Assembly (NCBI RefSeq): GCF_021560015.1
Contig: NZ_CP073588.1
Span: 248,001-312,000 of the forward strand
DNA: 64,000 nt
Origin: Shewanella vesiculosa
GTDB lineage: Bacteria > Pseudomonadota > Gammaproteobacteria > Enterobacterales > Shewanellaceae
Reading direction: 5' to 3'
The notes below the pieces were generated by a model. That model worked only from the letters and a program-made list of their open reading frames with translations. It did not search any database and was not told the DNA's origin. Position numbers and translations under genes: made by a program. Below, piece by piece: positions 7,995 to 18,180 of the stretch; the first letter of the stretch is position 1, and each line of letters starts with the position of its first letter.

Positions 7995-9278
7995 ATGACC
8001 CAAGCTTCTCTCGCGACGACTTTTGCTGAATTTGGCCTGCATACTCCATTGTTGGCAAGATTGGCTGAGCTTAATCACCTTCAGCCGACCCCTATTCAAG
8101 CTGAAACTATTCCAAGCACGCTGACTGGTAAAGATTTACTAGCAGGTGCCAATACCGGCTCGGGTAAAACAGCTGCTTTTGCGCTACCGATATTGCATCA
8201 ATTAGTCAGTCGTCAAGCTGTATCATCTAAAGGAAATTTTGTTAGTGCGTTAGTTTTAGTGCCTACAAGAGAGTTAGCCAAGCAAGTTGCCGACAGCTTT
8301 AAATCCTATGCGGTTCACTTAAATGGTGACATTAAAGTGGTTGCGGCCTTTGGTGGTGTGTCTGTTAACACTCAGATGTTAGCATTGCGCGGTGGTGCTG
8401 ATGTCGTGGTCGCAACACCAGGTCGTCTGCTCGATTTAGTTTCGTCTAACGCATTAAAGCTATCTCAAGTGTCAACCTTAGTGCTTGACGAAGCTGACCG
8501 TATGTTAAGCCTAGGTTTTACTGAAGAGCTTACTCAGGTGCTTGACTTACTTCCTAAGAAAAAACAGACGTTATTGTTTTCTGCCACTTTCCCTGATGAA
8601 GTTCGCCAACTAACGCAAGCGCTGTTAGTCAATCCGCTTGAGATACAATTACAAAGTGCTGAGGCAAGCACCTTAGTACAGCGTGTCATGACGGTTAATC
8701 GTGAAAAAAAGACTGCCTTACTGGCTCATCTGCTTCAACAACATCAATGGCGTCAAGTGCTCATTTTTGTCGGCGCTAAAAATAGTTGTAATCATTTAGC
8801 TCAAAAATTAGCTAAACGTGGTATCACTGCTGAAGTCTTTCACGGAGATAAAGCGCAAGGTGCGCGAAGTCGGGTATTGGAAGGTTTTAAAGCCGGCGAG
8901 ATTCAAGTGCTCATTGCAACAGACATTGCTGCCCGTGGTCTTGATATTGAAAAATTACCAGTGGTAATTAATTTTGACTTACCGCGCAGTCCAGCAGATT
9001 ATATGCATCGAATTGGTCGAAGTGGACGTGCAGGAGAGGTCGGTTTAGCGTTGACCTTGCTGTCCCATGATGAGTATCATCACTTCAGTGTTATCGAGAA
9101 GAAGAATCAGATCCGCCTTGAGCGTGAACAAGTTGTTGGATTTGAGGCTGATGATGTAGTGCCCGAAAACGTGCTGGAACAACCTAAGCCAATGGCTAAG
9201 CCCGAAGGCAGTGGTAAAAAGAAACGTAAAAAGTTGTCCTCAGTTAATGTTGATATTTGGGCTAAAAAACCAGATTAG
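7995..9278 (+). CDS. DEAD-box ATP-dependent RNA helicase (RhlE-like)
   Basis: A 427-residue RNA helicase with the usual order of motifs: Q motif (PTPIQ), Walker A ANTGSGKT, PTRELA, TPGRL, DEAD in VLDEADRM, SAT, ARGLDIE and HRIGRSGRAG. A short Lys-rich tail (KKKRKK near residue 410) follows the core. Such proteins remodel ribosomal or messenger RNA, often in the cold. RhlE is the nearest subfamily by length and motifs, but paralogues are hard to separate. A small phosphatase gene follows after 11 bp, so the two are probably cotranscribed. Confidence 0.9.
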   Translation: MTQASLATTFAEFGLHTPLLARLAELNHLQPTPIQAETIPSTLTGKDLLAGANTGSGKTAAFALPILHQLVSRQAVSSKGNFVSALVLVPTRELAKQVADSFKSYAVHLNGDIKVVAAFGGVSVNTQMLALRGGADVVVATPGRLLDLVSSNALKLSQVSTLVLDEADRMLSLGFTEELTQVLDLLPKKKQTLLFSATFPDEVRQLTQALLVNPLEIQLQSAEASTLVQRVMTVNREKKTALLAHLLQQHQWRQVLIFVGAKNSCNHLAQKLAKRGITAEVFHGDKAQGARSRVLEGFKAGEIQVLIATDIAARGLDIEKLPVVINFDLPRSPADYMHRIGRSGRAGEVGLALTLLSHDEYHHFSVIEKKNQIRLEREQVVGFEADDVVPENVLEQPKPMAKPEGSGKKKRKKLSSVNVDIWAKKPD

Positions 9279-9289
9279 TAGTAGGTAAT

Positions 9290-9769
9290 ATGAAACATAT
9301 TTTTTGGTTAGTTGATGGACAAGTTGCAGGTCGTAGTGGTCCAAACAAAGATGCATGGAACTTAGCTGAGTTACAGCAAGCGGGTTTCGGTGCAATTGCA
9401 TCATTAAACAATGGTGAAGGTTGCGACACTAAGGCCATGGCAGAGTTAGGTATTCGTCATAAAGTATTTAATTTACCTGACAATATTCCACCTGAGCCTG
9501 AGGATTTAGCCATTTGTGCTGAAATACTACCTCAGGTACTCGCATTTATTCGTGAGTGTGAAGCTGATAATTTACCTGTGTTACTTCATTGTCGTTCAGG
9601 CATTAATCGTACTGAAGTGGTAATGGCTTATTACATGATGGAAAATGGTGCTGCGCCCTTACATGCCGTTAGTCAAGTGCGTAATGCCAGTGGTTTAGCG
9701 TTTGATGCTGATGGTTGGGATCAGTTTGTGTATGACGTGCTCTACGAGCTCCAATCTGCTTCAAACTAA
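9290..9769 (+). CDS. Dual-specificity-type protein phosphatase
   Basis: A 159-residue cytosolic protein with the Cys-phosphatase P loop HCRSGINRT (Cx5R) near residues 101-109 and an acidic loop (DNIPPEPEDL) before it that could supply the general acid. It resembles compact bacterial dual-specificity phosphatases. No substrate can be inferred. It follows the RhlE-like helicase by 11 bp, and a long palindrome lies 26 bp after its stop. Confidence 0.82.
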   Translation: MKHIFWLVDGQVAGRSGPNKDAWNLAELQQAGFGAIASLNNGEGCDTKAMAELGIRHKVFNLPDNIPPEPEDLAICAEILPQVLAFIRECEADNLPVLLHCRSGINRTEVVMAYYMMENGAAPLHAVSQVRNASGLAFDADGWDQFVYDVLYELQSASN

Positions 9770-9795
9770 TTGAGTTAAATTTAAATATTGCATCA

Positions 9796-9842
9796 GGGAG
9801 ACAATAGATGAGATCAATCATTGATTTCATCTATTGTCTCCC
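9796..9842. repeat. 47-bp near-perfect palindrome after the phosphatase gene
   Basis: Arms 9796-9818 and 9820-9842 pair over 23 bp with one mismatch, which would be a G-U pair in RNA, around a single central base. No T run follows, so it is not a classic rho-independent terminator. It could be an RNA-processing or stabilising hairpin, a protein-binding site, or a terminator that works with help. Confidence 0.75.
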
Positions 9843-10293
9843 TTCGTTGTTTTAAAGGGCTTAGATCAGCGTAAATATTTATGCTCATGAGTCATTTGAT
9901 ATATATTTTAGGCAGTTATGTCAGGTAATGCCTATAATGTGAATTGTCACACAGCATTTAGCTATTTGAAGTTTACGTTATTTTTTGAGCTGCCTTTTCC
10001 GTTCCATATAGACTAATCGTGGTGACAAGAGTATTGATAGCAATAGTCATTTGCGGCAAGCGGTTAACGTAACTTGATAACTCGGTAATATTTATCAAGA
10101 ATTAATGACAAAAAATGATGTATTGAAGCGTGATCGCAATCGGCATTATATCAGTGCTGACTAATATCAGGTGAATTGCTAATTTTGTGATTTGTAATGC
10201 TATTTGTAGATAAATGACGATAAAAGCTAGTCTACATATTGCCAATAAATGCTATAGTGAAGTTGATTTCAGTCTTCAGATGAAGGGGTAATA
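9843..10293. other. 451-bp intergenic region upstream of cheV
   Basis: No credible reading frame was found. Apart from the FliA-like promoter at 10221-10248 there is a TATAAT-like sequence near 9935, but its -35 partner is poor. The region is otherwise AT-rich and featureless. Confidence 0.5.
10221..10248 (+). promoter_or_regulatory. Possible sigma-28 (FliA) promoter of cheV
   Basis: TAAA (10221-10224) is followed after 16 bp by GCCAATAA (10241-10248), close to the FliA consensus TAAA-N15-GCCGATAA with one base of extra spacing and one mismatch. It lies 45 bp before the cheV start. FliA control suits a chemotaxis gene that sits away from other chemotaxis genes. Confidence 0.5.
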
Positions 10294-11196
10294 ATGAGTC
10301 CTAAAATAAGCAAAGCGAATCAATCACAGGGGCTGTTGCTTTTTAAGTTGAATCAAACACAATTATTTGCCTTGGGTACTCTAAAAATTCGTGAACTCGT
10401 ACCGTATACTCCTTTAACTAAAATCCCGCATTCTCACCCTGCTATTCTTGGCGCGGCGACTATTCGTGGTATGACTATACCGGTTATTGATATGGCGGCT
10501 TCTATTGGCTATAAACCTGTGAGTGAATCTGAGCGAAAAGATTGCTACATCATCATTACCGATTGTCAGCGAATGGTCATTGGTTTTCTGGTGCGTGGCA
10601 TTGATAAGATCATTGAGTGTAATTGGCGTAATATTGAGGCGCCTTCTGGCAACTTAGGCAAAAATGCCTTTTTAACTGGTGTCACTCGTTTTAATGATCA
10701 ATTAGTGCAATTACTTGATGTCGAATTGTTATTATCGAAAATATTCCCTGATGATCCCATTAGTAATCGAGCAATATTAACTGATGTTCAACGTGAAAAA
10801 TTATCACCATTGCGTATTTTGTTGGTGGATGATTCCAAAGTTGCCCGTAAACAATTATCCGATGCTCTGGACTCCATTAATATAGCTTATCAAGTCACCG
10901 CAGATGGCCGTGATGCATTGCAAATGATGCAGCTAGCCGCCGCAGAAAGAAAACCTATCGACTTATTGGTAAGTGATATTGAAATGCCAGGTCTAGATGG
11001 TTACGAATTAGCCTTCGAAGTTAAAAATAATCCGGCAATTGAGCATGCATATATTATTCTTCATACCTCATTATCGAGTGAAATAAGTGTCAGCCAAGCC
11101 AAGCAAGTTGGCGCAAATGAGGCATTAACGAAATTTGATGCTAAAGAGCTGATTGAAGCAATGCTTAGAGGCGCACAGGCATTACAACCAAGTTAA
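10294..11196 (+). CDS. cheV: Chemotaxis coupling/response-regulator protein CheV
   Basis: A 300-residue cytosolic protein with an N-terminal CheW domain (about 1-155) and a C-terminal receiver domain (about 172-296). The receiver shows the acidic pair in ILLVDDSK, the phospho-acceptor Asp in VSDIEMPG and the conserved Lys in ALTKFD. CheV couples chemoreceptors to CheA and is tuned by phosphorylation. An AAGGGG ribosome site precedes the ATG. No other chemotaxis gene is nearby. Confidence 0.93.
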   Translation: MSPKISKANQSQGLLLFKLNQTQLFALGTLKIRELVPYTPLTKIPHSHPAILGAATIRGMTIPVIDMAASIGYKPVSESERKDCYIIITDCQRMVIGFLVRGIDKIIECNWRNIEAPSGNLGKNAFLTGVTRFNDQLVQLLDVELLLSKIFPDDPISNRAILTDVQREKLSPLRILLVDDSKVARKQLSDALDSINIAYQVTADGRDALQMMQLAAAERKPIDLLVSDIEMPGLDGYELAFEVKNNPAIEHAYIILHTSLSSEISVSQAKQVGANEALTKFDAKELIEAMLRGAQALQPS

Positions 11197-11260
11197 TGGT
11201 GATATTTTTTGATATTTATTCATTTTTAACATGGTTAACAATTTTGCAGCAAGTTGTCGG

Positions 11261-11308
11261 TAAGCTTCAATTTAATGCTTTCTTTATGAGCGAAGCTTAA
11301 ATTTTTTT
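11261..11308 (+). terminator. Probable terminator of cheV
   Basis: The arms TAAGCTTC (11261-11268) and GAAGCTTA (11292-11299) form an 8-bp stem with a 23-nt loop, and AATTTTTTT follows. The T run supports termination, but the long loop makes it weaker than most. Confidence 0.55.
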
Positions 11309-11693
11309 ACTCATTTTGTATCAATACTAGACTTATCACACACCATCCTGATATATAGCTATGAGGCTTTTACAGTGTTCAGTATATTCGCTGTTCACAA
11401 GGTAATGCTTAACTTTAATGAGGGAGTGCTATCCCTGAAAACGGAATGATTGAAGTGTGTTAATTGAGCGTGTTGAATTGATCGTACATCAATGAGTAAA
11501 ACAGCAGGGTGTTTTCAGTAATAGCATTGATATTATCAATGATGTTGTCAGTATTAAAACGTATGTTTTATATCACCACATGCAGTGGGTGATAACTGTT
11601 CAGATATGATTAACATTTTGATGTTTCCCTTTCTAAAGATAAGTAAAACCTTGATCATAAAAAGCTATAAATATAATAATCATAGGTTAAGTA
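11309..11693. other. 385-bp intergenic region upstream of sstT with two small palindromes
   Basis: No gene is visible. A perfect 15-bp palindrome (ATTGATATTATCAAT, 11526-11540) and an inverted repeat (TATCACC 11571-11577, GGTGATA 11588-11594) lie 100-170 bp before sstT and could be operators. No regulator can be named. Confidence 0.4.
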
Positions 11694-12926
11694 ATGAATC
11701 AAAAAACATCACTATTCGCTCGTATCGCTCACGGTAGCCTTGTGCTTCAAATTATCAGCGGGATCATTTTGGGTGTGGTCCTGGCAAGTATTTCCACAAC
11801 TGGTGCCAACAATGTGGCTTTTTTAGGCTCACTCTTTGTGGGAGCTTTAAAGGCGATTGCGCCAATACTGGTTTTTGTTTTGGTGGCATCATCTATTGCT
11901 AATCAAAAGAAAAATAGCCAAACCAATATGCGTCCGATTATTGGGCTATATCTTCTGGGAACCTTTGCTGCAGCATTAACCGCAGTGTTATTTAGTTTTG
12001 CGTTTCCAACCACTTTACTATTAACCGCCGGAATTGAAGGCTCAAATCCTCCTCAAGGCATTAGTGAAGTTATCAATACCTTATTATTTAAAATTGTCGA
12101 TAATCCAGTTAATGCATTATTAACCGGTAATTATATTGGCATTTTGGTGTGGGGGGCAGGCTTAGGGATAACCATGCATCATGCCAGTGACAGTACTAAG
12201 AGAATGCTTTCTGATGTCAGTGATGCAGTGTCGAATATTGTTCGCTTTGTTATCCGTTTAGCACCTATCGGTATTTTCGGCTTAGTGGCTGCTACCTTTG
12301 CCGAAACAGGTTTTGAAGCCATAGCGGGCTATGGTCAATTACTGATGGTGTTAGTGGGATCGATGCTATTTATTGCTTTGGTGGTTAACCCTATTATTGT
12401 GTATGTCAAAATTAAACGTAATCCTTATCCATTAGTGTTTAAGTGTTTACGTGAAAGTGGGGTTACGGCATTTTTTACTCGTTCTAGTGCAGCCAATATC
12501 CCGGTAAACATGGCTTTATGTGAAGAACTTAAATTGCATAAAGACACCTATTCAGTGTCTATTCCTCTTGGTGCAACCATCAATATGGGCGGTGCAGCGA
12601 TTACTATTACGGTATTAACTTTAGCTGCTGCAAATACATTGGGAATTCAAGTCGATTTTATGACGGCACTGTTATTGAGTGTTATTGCTTCTGTTTCAGC
12701 TTGTGGTGCATCAGGTGTTGCCGGTGGGTCGCTATTGTTGATTCCATTAGCATGTAGCTTATTTGGTATTTCTAATGATGTTGCGATGCAAGTAGTGGCT
12801 GTTGGCTTTATTATTGGAGTGATCCAAGACTCTGCTGAAACAGCATTGAATAGCTCTACGGATGTGATATTTACCGCTGCAGCATGTGAAGCCGCTGAAG
12901 CGAAAGAAGCTGCTCTAGCTAGTTAA
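11694..12926 (+). CDS. sstT: Serine/threonine:sodium symporter
   Basis: A 410-residue inner-membrane protein of the dicarboxylate/amino acid:cation symporter family. Eight or more hydrophobic segments are visible. Conserved stretches include the Ser-rich [12 protein letters not shown] loop, the [10 protein letters not shown] hairpin and the C-terminal [12 protein letters not shown]. The length fits SstT, which imports serine and threonine with sodium. It stands alone and ends at a strong terminator. Confidence 0.93.
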   Translation: MNQKTSLFARIAHGSLVLQIISGIILGVVLASISTTGANNVAFLGSLFVGALKAIAPILVFVLVASSIANQKKNSQTNMRPIIGLYLLGTFAAALTAVLFSFAFPTTLLLTAGIEGSNPPQGISEVINTLLFKIVDNPVNALLTGNYIGILVWGAGLGITMHHASDSTKRMLSDVSDAVSNIVRFVIRLAPIGIFGLVAATFAETGFEAIAGYGQLLMVLVGSMLFIALVVNPIIVYVKIKRNPYPLVFKCLRESGVTAFFTRSSAANIPVNMALCEELKLHKDTYSVSIPLGATINMGGAAITITVLTLAAANTLGIQVDFMTALLLSVIASVSACGASGVAGGSLLLIPLACSLFGISNDVAMQVVAVGFIIGVIQDSAETALNSSTDVIFTAAACEAAEAKEAALAS

Positions 12927-12943
12927 TGTTATGACATTGATTA

Positions 12944-12975
12944 AAAAATGCTGACGTCACCGCGTCAGCATTTTT
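12944..12975 (+). terminator. Rho-independent terminator of sstT
   Basis: The 13-nt arms AAAAATGCTGACG and CGTCAGCATTTTT pair perfectly around a 6-nt loop, with a terminal T run. It may also serve the convergent rluA-type gene that ends at 13002. Confidence 0.88.
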
Positions 12976-13001
12976 CGTCTAACCTGGCTTCACTTATATT
13001 A

Positions 13002-13784
13002 TTAAAATGGATGCTGACTAAAAAAAGTCATTTCAGCTTGGCTGTAAGGGTGAGTAATTGTGAGTGACTGTGCATGCAAGTTTAAACGTTTACTGGCATT
13101 GATCGTTGCTGCATCACCATAAAATTCATCGCCTAAAATAGTATGACCAAGGGATAACATATGCACCCTAAGTTGATGAGTGCGACCCGTATGCGGCTTA
13201 AGTTCCATCAAGGTTGAGTGTGGTCTATGTTCAAGTACTTGGAAATAGGTTAACGCAGCTTTGCCTGTGCTGGTGAGCATTTGAAATGGCGGAGAATCAG
13301 GGTTTGGGCCGATAGCAAAGTTTACTTTCCCCTGCTGTTCATCGACGTGGCCAGTGACTTCTGCAATATACACTTTTTTGGCTTGGCGATTTTGAAATTG
13401 AATTTTTAAATGTGATTCGGCTTTTTTGGTTCGCGCAAAAATCATAATACCCGAGGTGTCGCAATCTAAACGATGGATCAAAATGGCTTCAGGATGGCAT
13501 AGTTGCAAGCGGGTTATTACGGTATCAAATGTGTCTGGCGAGCGTCCTGGGTTTGATAATAACCCAGAAGGTTTATTAATCACGATAATATCACGGTCTT
13601 TATAGCGAATGTCCAACCAAGGAATAGATGGCGGCTTATATGTAAAGATGTGTGCATGATAAGGTGTTCTCTTTGATTGAGTCTGATTCAGGTAAGATGT
13701 GTGGCACTGATGCTTATGAGTACTCAGCCATGCGCACTTATGGTGCGAATAATAACAAAATTTTGCTAATAACAAAAAAATCAA
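13002..13784 (-). CDS. rluA: RluA-family pseudouridine synthase
   Basis: A 260-residue frame whose residues from about 48 on match RluA, which makes pseudouridine in 23S rRNA and tRNA. The catalytic motif HRLDCDTSG is near residue 105, and PHTGRTHQLRVHMLSLGH is near 195. The first 45 residues are unlike the family and rich in His and Cys, and E. coli RluA is only about 219 residues. No ATG lies in frame at the expected place. An ATG at 13657 in another frame would give a family-like start if one base were missing nearby, as elsewhere in this window. The true start is therefore uncertain. The gene is convergent with sstT. Confidence 0.82.
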   Translation of the reverse strand: MIFLLLAKFCYYSHHKCAWLSTHKHQCHTSYLNQTQSKRTPYHAHIFTYKPPSIPWLDIRYKDRDIIVINKPSGLLSNPGRSPDTFDTVITRLQLCHPEAILIHRLDCDTSGIMIFARTKKAESHLKIQFQNRQAKKVYIAEVTGHVDEQQGKVNFAIGPNPDSPPFQMLTSTGKAALTYFQVLEHRPHSTLMELKPHTGRTHQLRVHMLSLGHTILGDEFYGDAATINASKRLNLHAQSLTITHPYSQAEMTFFSQHPF

Positions 13785-13822
13785 TTATCCAATTGATATA
13801 GAGATGTTTGGCTAAAGATTGT

Positions 13823-14413
13823 TTACCAAGTCGCTAACCACAAGCGCAACGACATGCCCCAACTGCTGGTTACGCCTGAGGTGACAAAGCGAATATTGTT
13901 ATTCGTATCGATGATATAAATCGCGGGTAGAGCCATTGCGCCCCATTGTTGGCTTAATGATATTGCCTGGGGTTGGTTTTGTTGATTGATCACCTCAAAA
14001 CGATAATCATGCTGCTGCATAAAGGTTGTTATTTCAGCATCGGTACCTGATGCAACTGCAATAGAAATCACTTGATAATCTTGATCTGAACTGACCGAGT
14101 TAACCATAGGCGAGGTGACTTGGCATATCGGGCACCAAGTACCCCAAAAATATACCAACGTGGGTTTATTGCTGATACTCAAAGAGTTGGATTGCTGTTT
14201 CATCTCAACAGATGTTGAGGTAAACAGTGATATGGGTTTATTAGTTATCGAGTGTGCTTCAATTGGGACTGCAGCACCTTTGCGCATATCTCGTTGCAAA
14301 TAACTGGCAATAAAAAATAATGCTATTCCAATGAGTGTGATATCACGAAGGCTTGTAAGCCAAAATCGCTTGGATTTGAGGGTAGATTTTAGGTTGATTA
14401 CCCATGATGGCAT
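13823..14413 (-). CDS. Membrane-anchored thioredoxin-like protein (TlpA/ScsD-type)
   Basis: A 196-residue protein with one N-terminal membrane segment (about 24-42) and a thioredoxin fold facing the periplasm. The redox motif WCPIC lies near residue 94 in YFWGTWCPIC, and the cis-Pro loop is seen in GAMALPAIYIID. Such proteins reduce or shuffle disulfides in the envelope. The downstream rluA-type gene lies 38 bp away and the acpH stop is 26 bp upstream, so a three-gene minus-strand operon is likely. Confidence 0.85.
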   Translation of the reverse strand: MPSWVINLKSTLKSKRFWLTSLRDITLIGIALFFIASYLQRDMRKGAAVPIEAHSITNKPISLFTSTSVEMKQQSNSLSISNKPTLVYFWGTWCPICQVTSPMVNSVSSDQDYQVISIAVASGTDAEITTFMQQHDYRFEVINQQNQPQAISLSQQWGAMALPAIYIIDTNNNIRFVTSGVTSSWGMSLRLWLATW

Positions 14414-14439
14414 TCTTAATTCACTCCTGTTATTACTCT

Positions 14440-15039
14440 CTATAATGGTAAATATTCAGCAGGCGTTTTACGACTATACAATCTGCTATAGGCCATCAAT
14501 TGCGGATAAAAGGTTCTAAATGCAATTTCGATGTCAACATAAATTTTATCAATATCTTTAATGGCATGGTCAAACAATTCAGGTTTTGATAATCGCTTAC
14601 TTACCCCCTTAATCGCCTGGTTTAACCCTGGCCTTGTTTGATAACTACTTAACCAATCCTGCTCAATAATTTGTGGCGCTATTGCTTGTAATGTCGAAGG
14701 GAGTTCAAGTGTCGTATTGAGCTGGTGGTAGGCTTTTTGACAAAACTCATCTAGTGGCTGATGATGGTACTCTTCCCAATAAAAGGCTAAATAATGATCA
14801 AATACTAGGTCAATCAATATGGGGGCTACCCGACGTGAGGTTTTAGGGAATAACTTGAGCAAATCGATAATAATTTCATGACTGTCAGTAATTTGGTCTA
14901 TTTGACGGTGTAGCCATATTCCTTGCTGCAGATGCTTCGGATGTTGGCTAATGTTACCTTTGGCGAAATCTCCCGACAAATTAGCTACTAGGTGAGTATT
15001 GCTGATGTCGGCTAAATGTAAGTGAGCTAGAAAGTTCAT
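14440..15039 (-). CDS. acpH: Acyl carrier protein phosphodiesterase
   Basis: A 199-residue protein matching AcpH (YajB), which removes the phosphopantetheine group from holo-ACP. The start MNFLAHLHLA and the GDFAKG segment near residue 24 are typical, as is the His/Asp content of the HD-like fold. In enterics acpH is next to queA-tgt-yajC-secDF, as here, although it is divergent from queA. The length is as expected. Confidence 0.92.
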   Translation of the reverse strand: MNFLAHLHLADISNTHLVANLSGDFAKGNISQHPKHLQQGIWLHRQIDQITDSHEIIIDLLKLFPKTSRRVAPILIDLVFDHYLAFYWEEYHHQPLDEFCQKAYHQLNTTLELPSTLQAIAPQIIEQDWLSSYQTRPGLNQAIKGVSKRLSKPELFDHAIKDIDKIYVDIEIAFRTFYPQLMAYSRLYSRKTPAEYLPL

Positions 15040-15236
15040 AAATGGTACTTCTAATTTTATTATTTTACAGTATGATACAAGCCGTTTGTAACGAACTGTT
15101 ACAATTAGGCTAGAGTGTGAACTTAATCATAACGATTTATATAAAAATGTCATTGAGTATTGGACATCATTATTGTTGTGACATGCTCAAATATAACAGC
15201 CGTTAAAGGGTATATGATTAATCTTAAGGGTCAAGG

Positions 15237-15428
15237 ATGATGAAGAGTTTGATAAAAAAGTTATTAGGTCGGTCTACAGTACCTAAGAGAAATAAAGTAC
15301 ACATAGATATGCGCTACGAAGAGCATTCATATAAGTCGAATCAACCATTTAATGACGCTAAGCCCAATTCGATTGATATAGATGATATTGCTACAGAGGT
15401 TATTAAACAAAAACCGCCAAAAAAGTAA
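15237..15428 (+). CDS. Hypothetical 63-residue protein
   Basis: Not recognised. A short basic N-terminus (KSLIKKLLGRS) is followed by a polar, acidic middle and a Lys/Pro tail. There is no signal peptide or membrane span. AAGGGTCAAGG just before the ATG offers a good ribosome site. The gene has its own space between acpH and queA and a weak terminator-like hairpin after it, which together support a real small gene. Confidence 0.5.
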   Translation: MMKSLIKKLLGRSTVPKRNKVHIDMRYEEHSYKSNQPFNDAKPNSIDIDDIATEVIKQKPPKK

Positions 15429-15444
15429 TCAGTAAACTTGATCT

Positions 15445-15480
15445 TAACCGGCGCTCGCCATAGACTAGCGGCCGTTTTTA
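15445..15480 (+). terminator. Weak terminator-like hairpin before queA
   Basis: The segments AACCGGCGCT and AGCGGCCGTT can pair with two mismatches and are followed by TTTTTA. It is imperfect and could let transcription run on into queA. Confidence 0.35.
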
Positions 15481-15496
15481 CTGTTGAGATTATACC

Positions 15497-16537
15497 ATGC
15501 GCGTTGCAGATTTTTCTTTCGAACTTCCAGATGAGCTGATTGCTCGCTATCCGACAGCACAACGCAATGCTTCGCGTTTACTCACGCTAAGTGGCGAAAA
15601 CGGTCAGCTTGCCGACAAACAATTCACCGATTTACTCAATTTGATCAATCCTGGTGATTTGATGGTGTTTAATAACACTCGAGTTATTCCAGCGCGATTA
15701 TTCGGGCAAAAATCTACGGGTGGGAAGCTTGAAATTCTCGTAGAACGTATGCTTGACGACAAACGTATTTTGGCCCATGTTCGCAGTTCTAAATCCCCTA
15801 AAGTTGATACTCTTATCGACTTAGATGGCGGATATCAAATGAAAATGTTGGCCCGTCATGATGCCTTGTTCGAACTTGAGCTTCTGTCTGATAAAAGTGT
15901 ATTAGCAGTGCTTGAAGATGTCGGCCATATGCCTCTGCCTCCTTATATCGACCGTCCAGATGAAGACGCTGATAAAGAGCGTTATCAAACGGTATATAAC
16001 CAAACGCCAGGTGCTGTGGCTGCGCCAACGGCAGGTTTGCACTTTGACGATGCCATGTTGGCTGAATTAAAAGCTAAAGGTGTCAATATTACTTTTGTGA
16101 CCTTGCATGTAGGTGCAGGTACGTTTCAACCGGTTCGAGTTGATAATATTCTTGAGCACAAAATGCATTCAGAGTGGGCTAATGTTGGCCAAGATGTCGT
16201 TGATCTCATCACACAAACCAAAGCCAATGGTCATCGTGTGATTGCCGTCGGAACAACGTCTGTTCGTTCGCTTGAAAGTGCAGCCAGAGCCAGTGGCGAT
16301 GGCCCATTACAAGCCTTCTGTGGTGATACAGATATTTTTATTTATCCCGGTTTTCAATTTAAAATCGTTGATGCCATGGTGACCAATTTTCATTTGCCTG
16401 AGTCGACATTGATCATGCTATTAAGCGCTTTTGCTGGTTTTGATGAAGTGATGAACGCTTATCAACATGCTATTACGCAGAAATATCGCTTTTTTAGCTA
16501 TGGTGATGCCATGTTTGTGACGAAAAAAGCCCCCTAA
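15497..16537 (+). CDS. queA: S-adenosylmethionine:tRNA ribosyltransferase-isomerase
   Basis: A 346-residue enzyme that converts preQ1 in tRNA to epoxyqueuosine with the ribosyl part of SAM. Family motifs are clear, including PDELIARYP near the start, [10 protein letters not shown] near residue 58, APTAGLHF near residue 178 and [15 protein letters not shown] near residue 296. The length is standard. It precedes tgt, which makes the preceding step in the same pathway, but a strong terminator lies between them. Confidence 0.96.
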   Translation: MRVADFSFELPDELIARYPTAQRNASRLLTLSGENGQLADKQFTDLLNLINPGDLMVFNNTRVIPARLFGQKSTGGKLEILVERMLDDKRILAHVRSSKSPKVDTLIDLDGGYQMKMLARHDALFELELLSDKSVLAVLEDVGHMPLPPYIDRPDEDADKERYQTVYNQTPGAVAAPTAGLHFDDAMLAELKAKGVNITFVTLHVGAGTFQPVRVDNILEHKMHSEWANVGQDVVDLITQTKANGHRVIAVGTTSVRSLESAARASGDGPLQAFCGDTDIFIYPGFQFKIVDAMVTNFHLPESTLIMLLSAFAGFDEVMNAYQHAITQKYRFFSYGDAMFVTKKAP

Positions 16538-16561
16538 GCAACGAATTTGATTTAAAATACT

Positions 16562-16586
16562 CGCCCACAATAGTGGGCGTTTTTTT
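16562..16586 (+). terminator. Rho-independent terminator between queA and tgt
   Basis: CGCCCAC and GTGGGCG pair around the loop AATA, followed by seven T. It separates queA from tgt, so tgt-yajC-secDF probably has its own promoter between 16587 and 16679. Confidence 0.85.
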
Positions 16587-16676
16587 GATTTAATGTCTCA
16601 GTAACCTTGAAGCATTAAGATTTGCCCTCATTACTATAGAAACTAAACGAGTCAGACTGTTTATCTGGCAAGGTGA

Positions 16677-17804
<1,128 letters not shown>

Positions 17805-17829
17805 TTTTAGCTAATAAGAAGAGAGAACT

Positions 17830-18162
17830 ATGTTTATTTCAAATGCATATGCAAACCCAATCAGTGGCGCTGCCGGTGGCGAAACCATGCAGTTAATTTT
17901 CATGCTAGTCATGTTTGGATTAATTTTTTACTTCATGATTTTCCGTCCGCAGTCAAAGCGTGTTAAAGAACACAAAAACTTAATGGCCTCTATTTCAAAA
18001 GGTGATGAAGTATTAACCAGTGGTGGCATTCTAGGCAAAGTAACCAAAATCGGTGAAGAAAGTGATTATGTGTTATTAGCTATTAACGATAACAACCAAA
18101 TCACGATCAAAAAGGATTATATTGCAGCGGTATTGCCTAAAGGTTCTATCCAGTCGTTATAA
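17830..18162 (+). CDS. yajC: Preprotein translocase subunit YajC
   Basis: A 110-residue inner-membrane protein with one membrane span (about 20-38) followed by the FRPQSKR junction and a small soluble domain. It associates with SecDF at the Sec channel. Its place between tgt and secD is the classical order. Confidence 0.95.
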   Translation: MFISNAYANPISGAAGGETMQLIFMLVMFGLIFYFMIFRPQSKRVKEHKNLMASISKGDEVLTSGGILGKVTKIGEESDYVLLAINDNNQITIKKDYIAAVLPKGSIQSL

Positions 18163-18180
18163 AGCCAAGAGGGCTATGGT

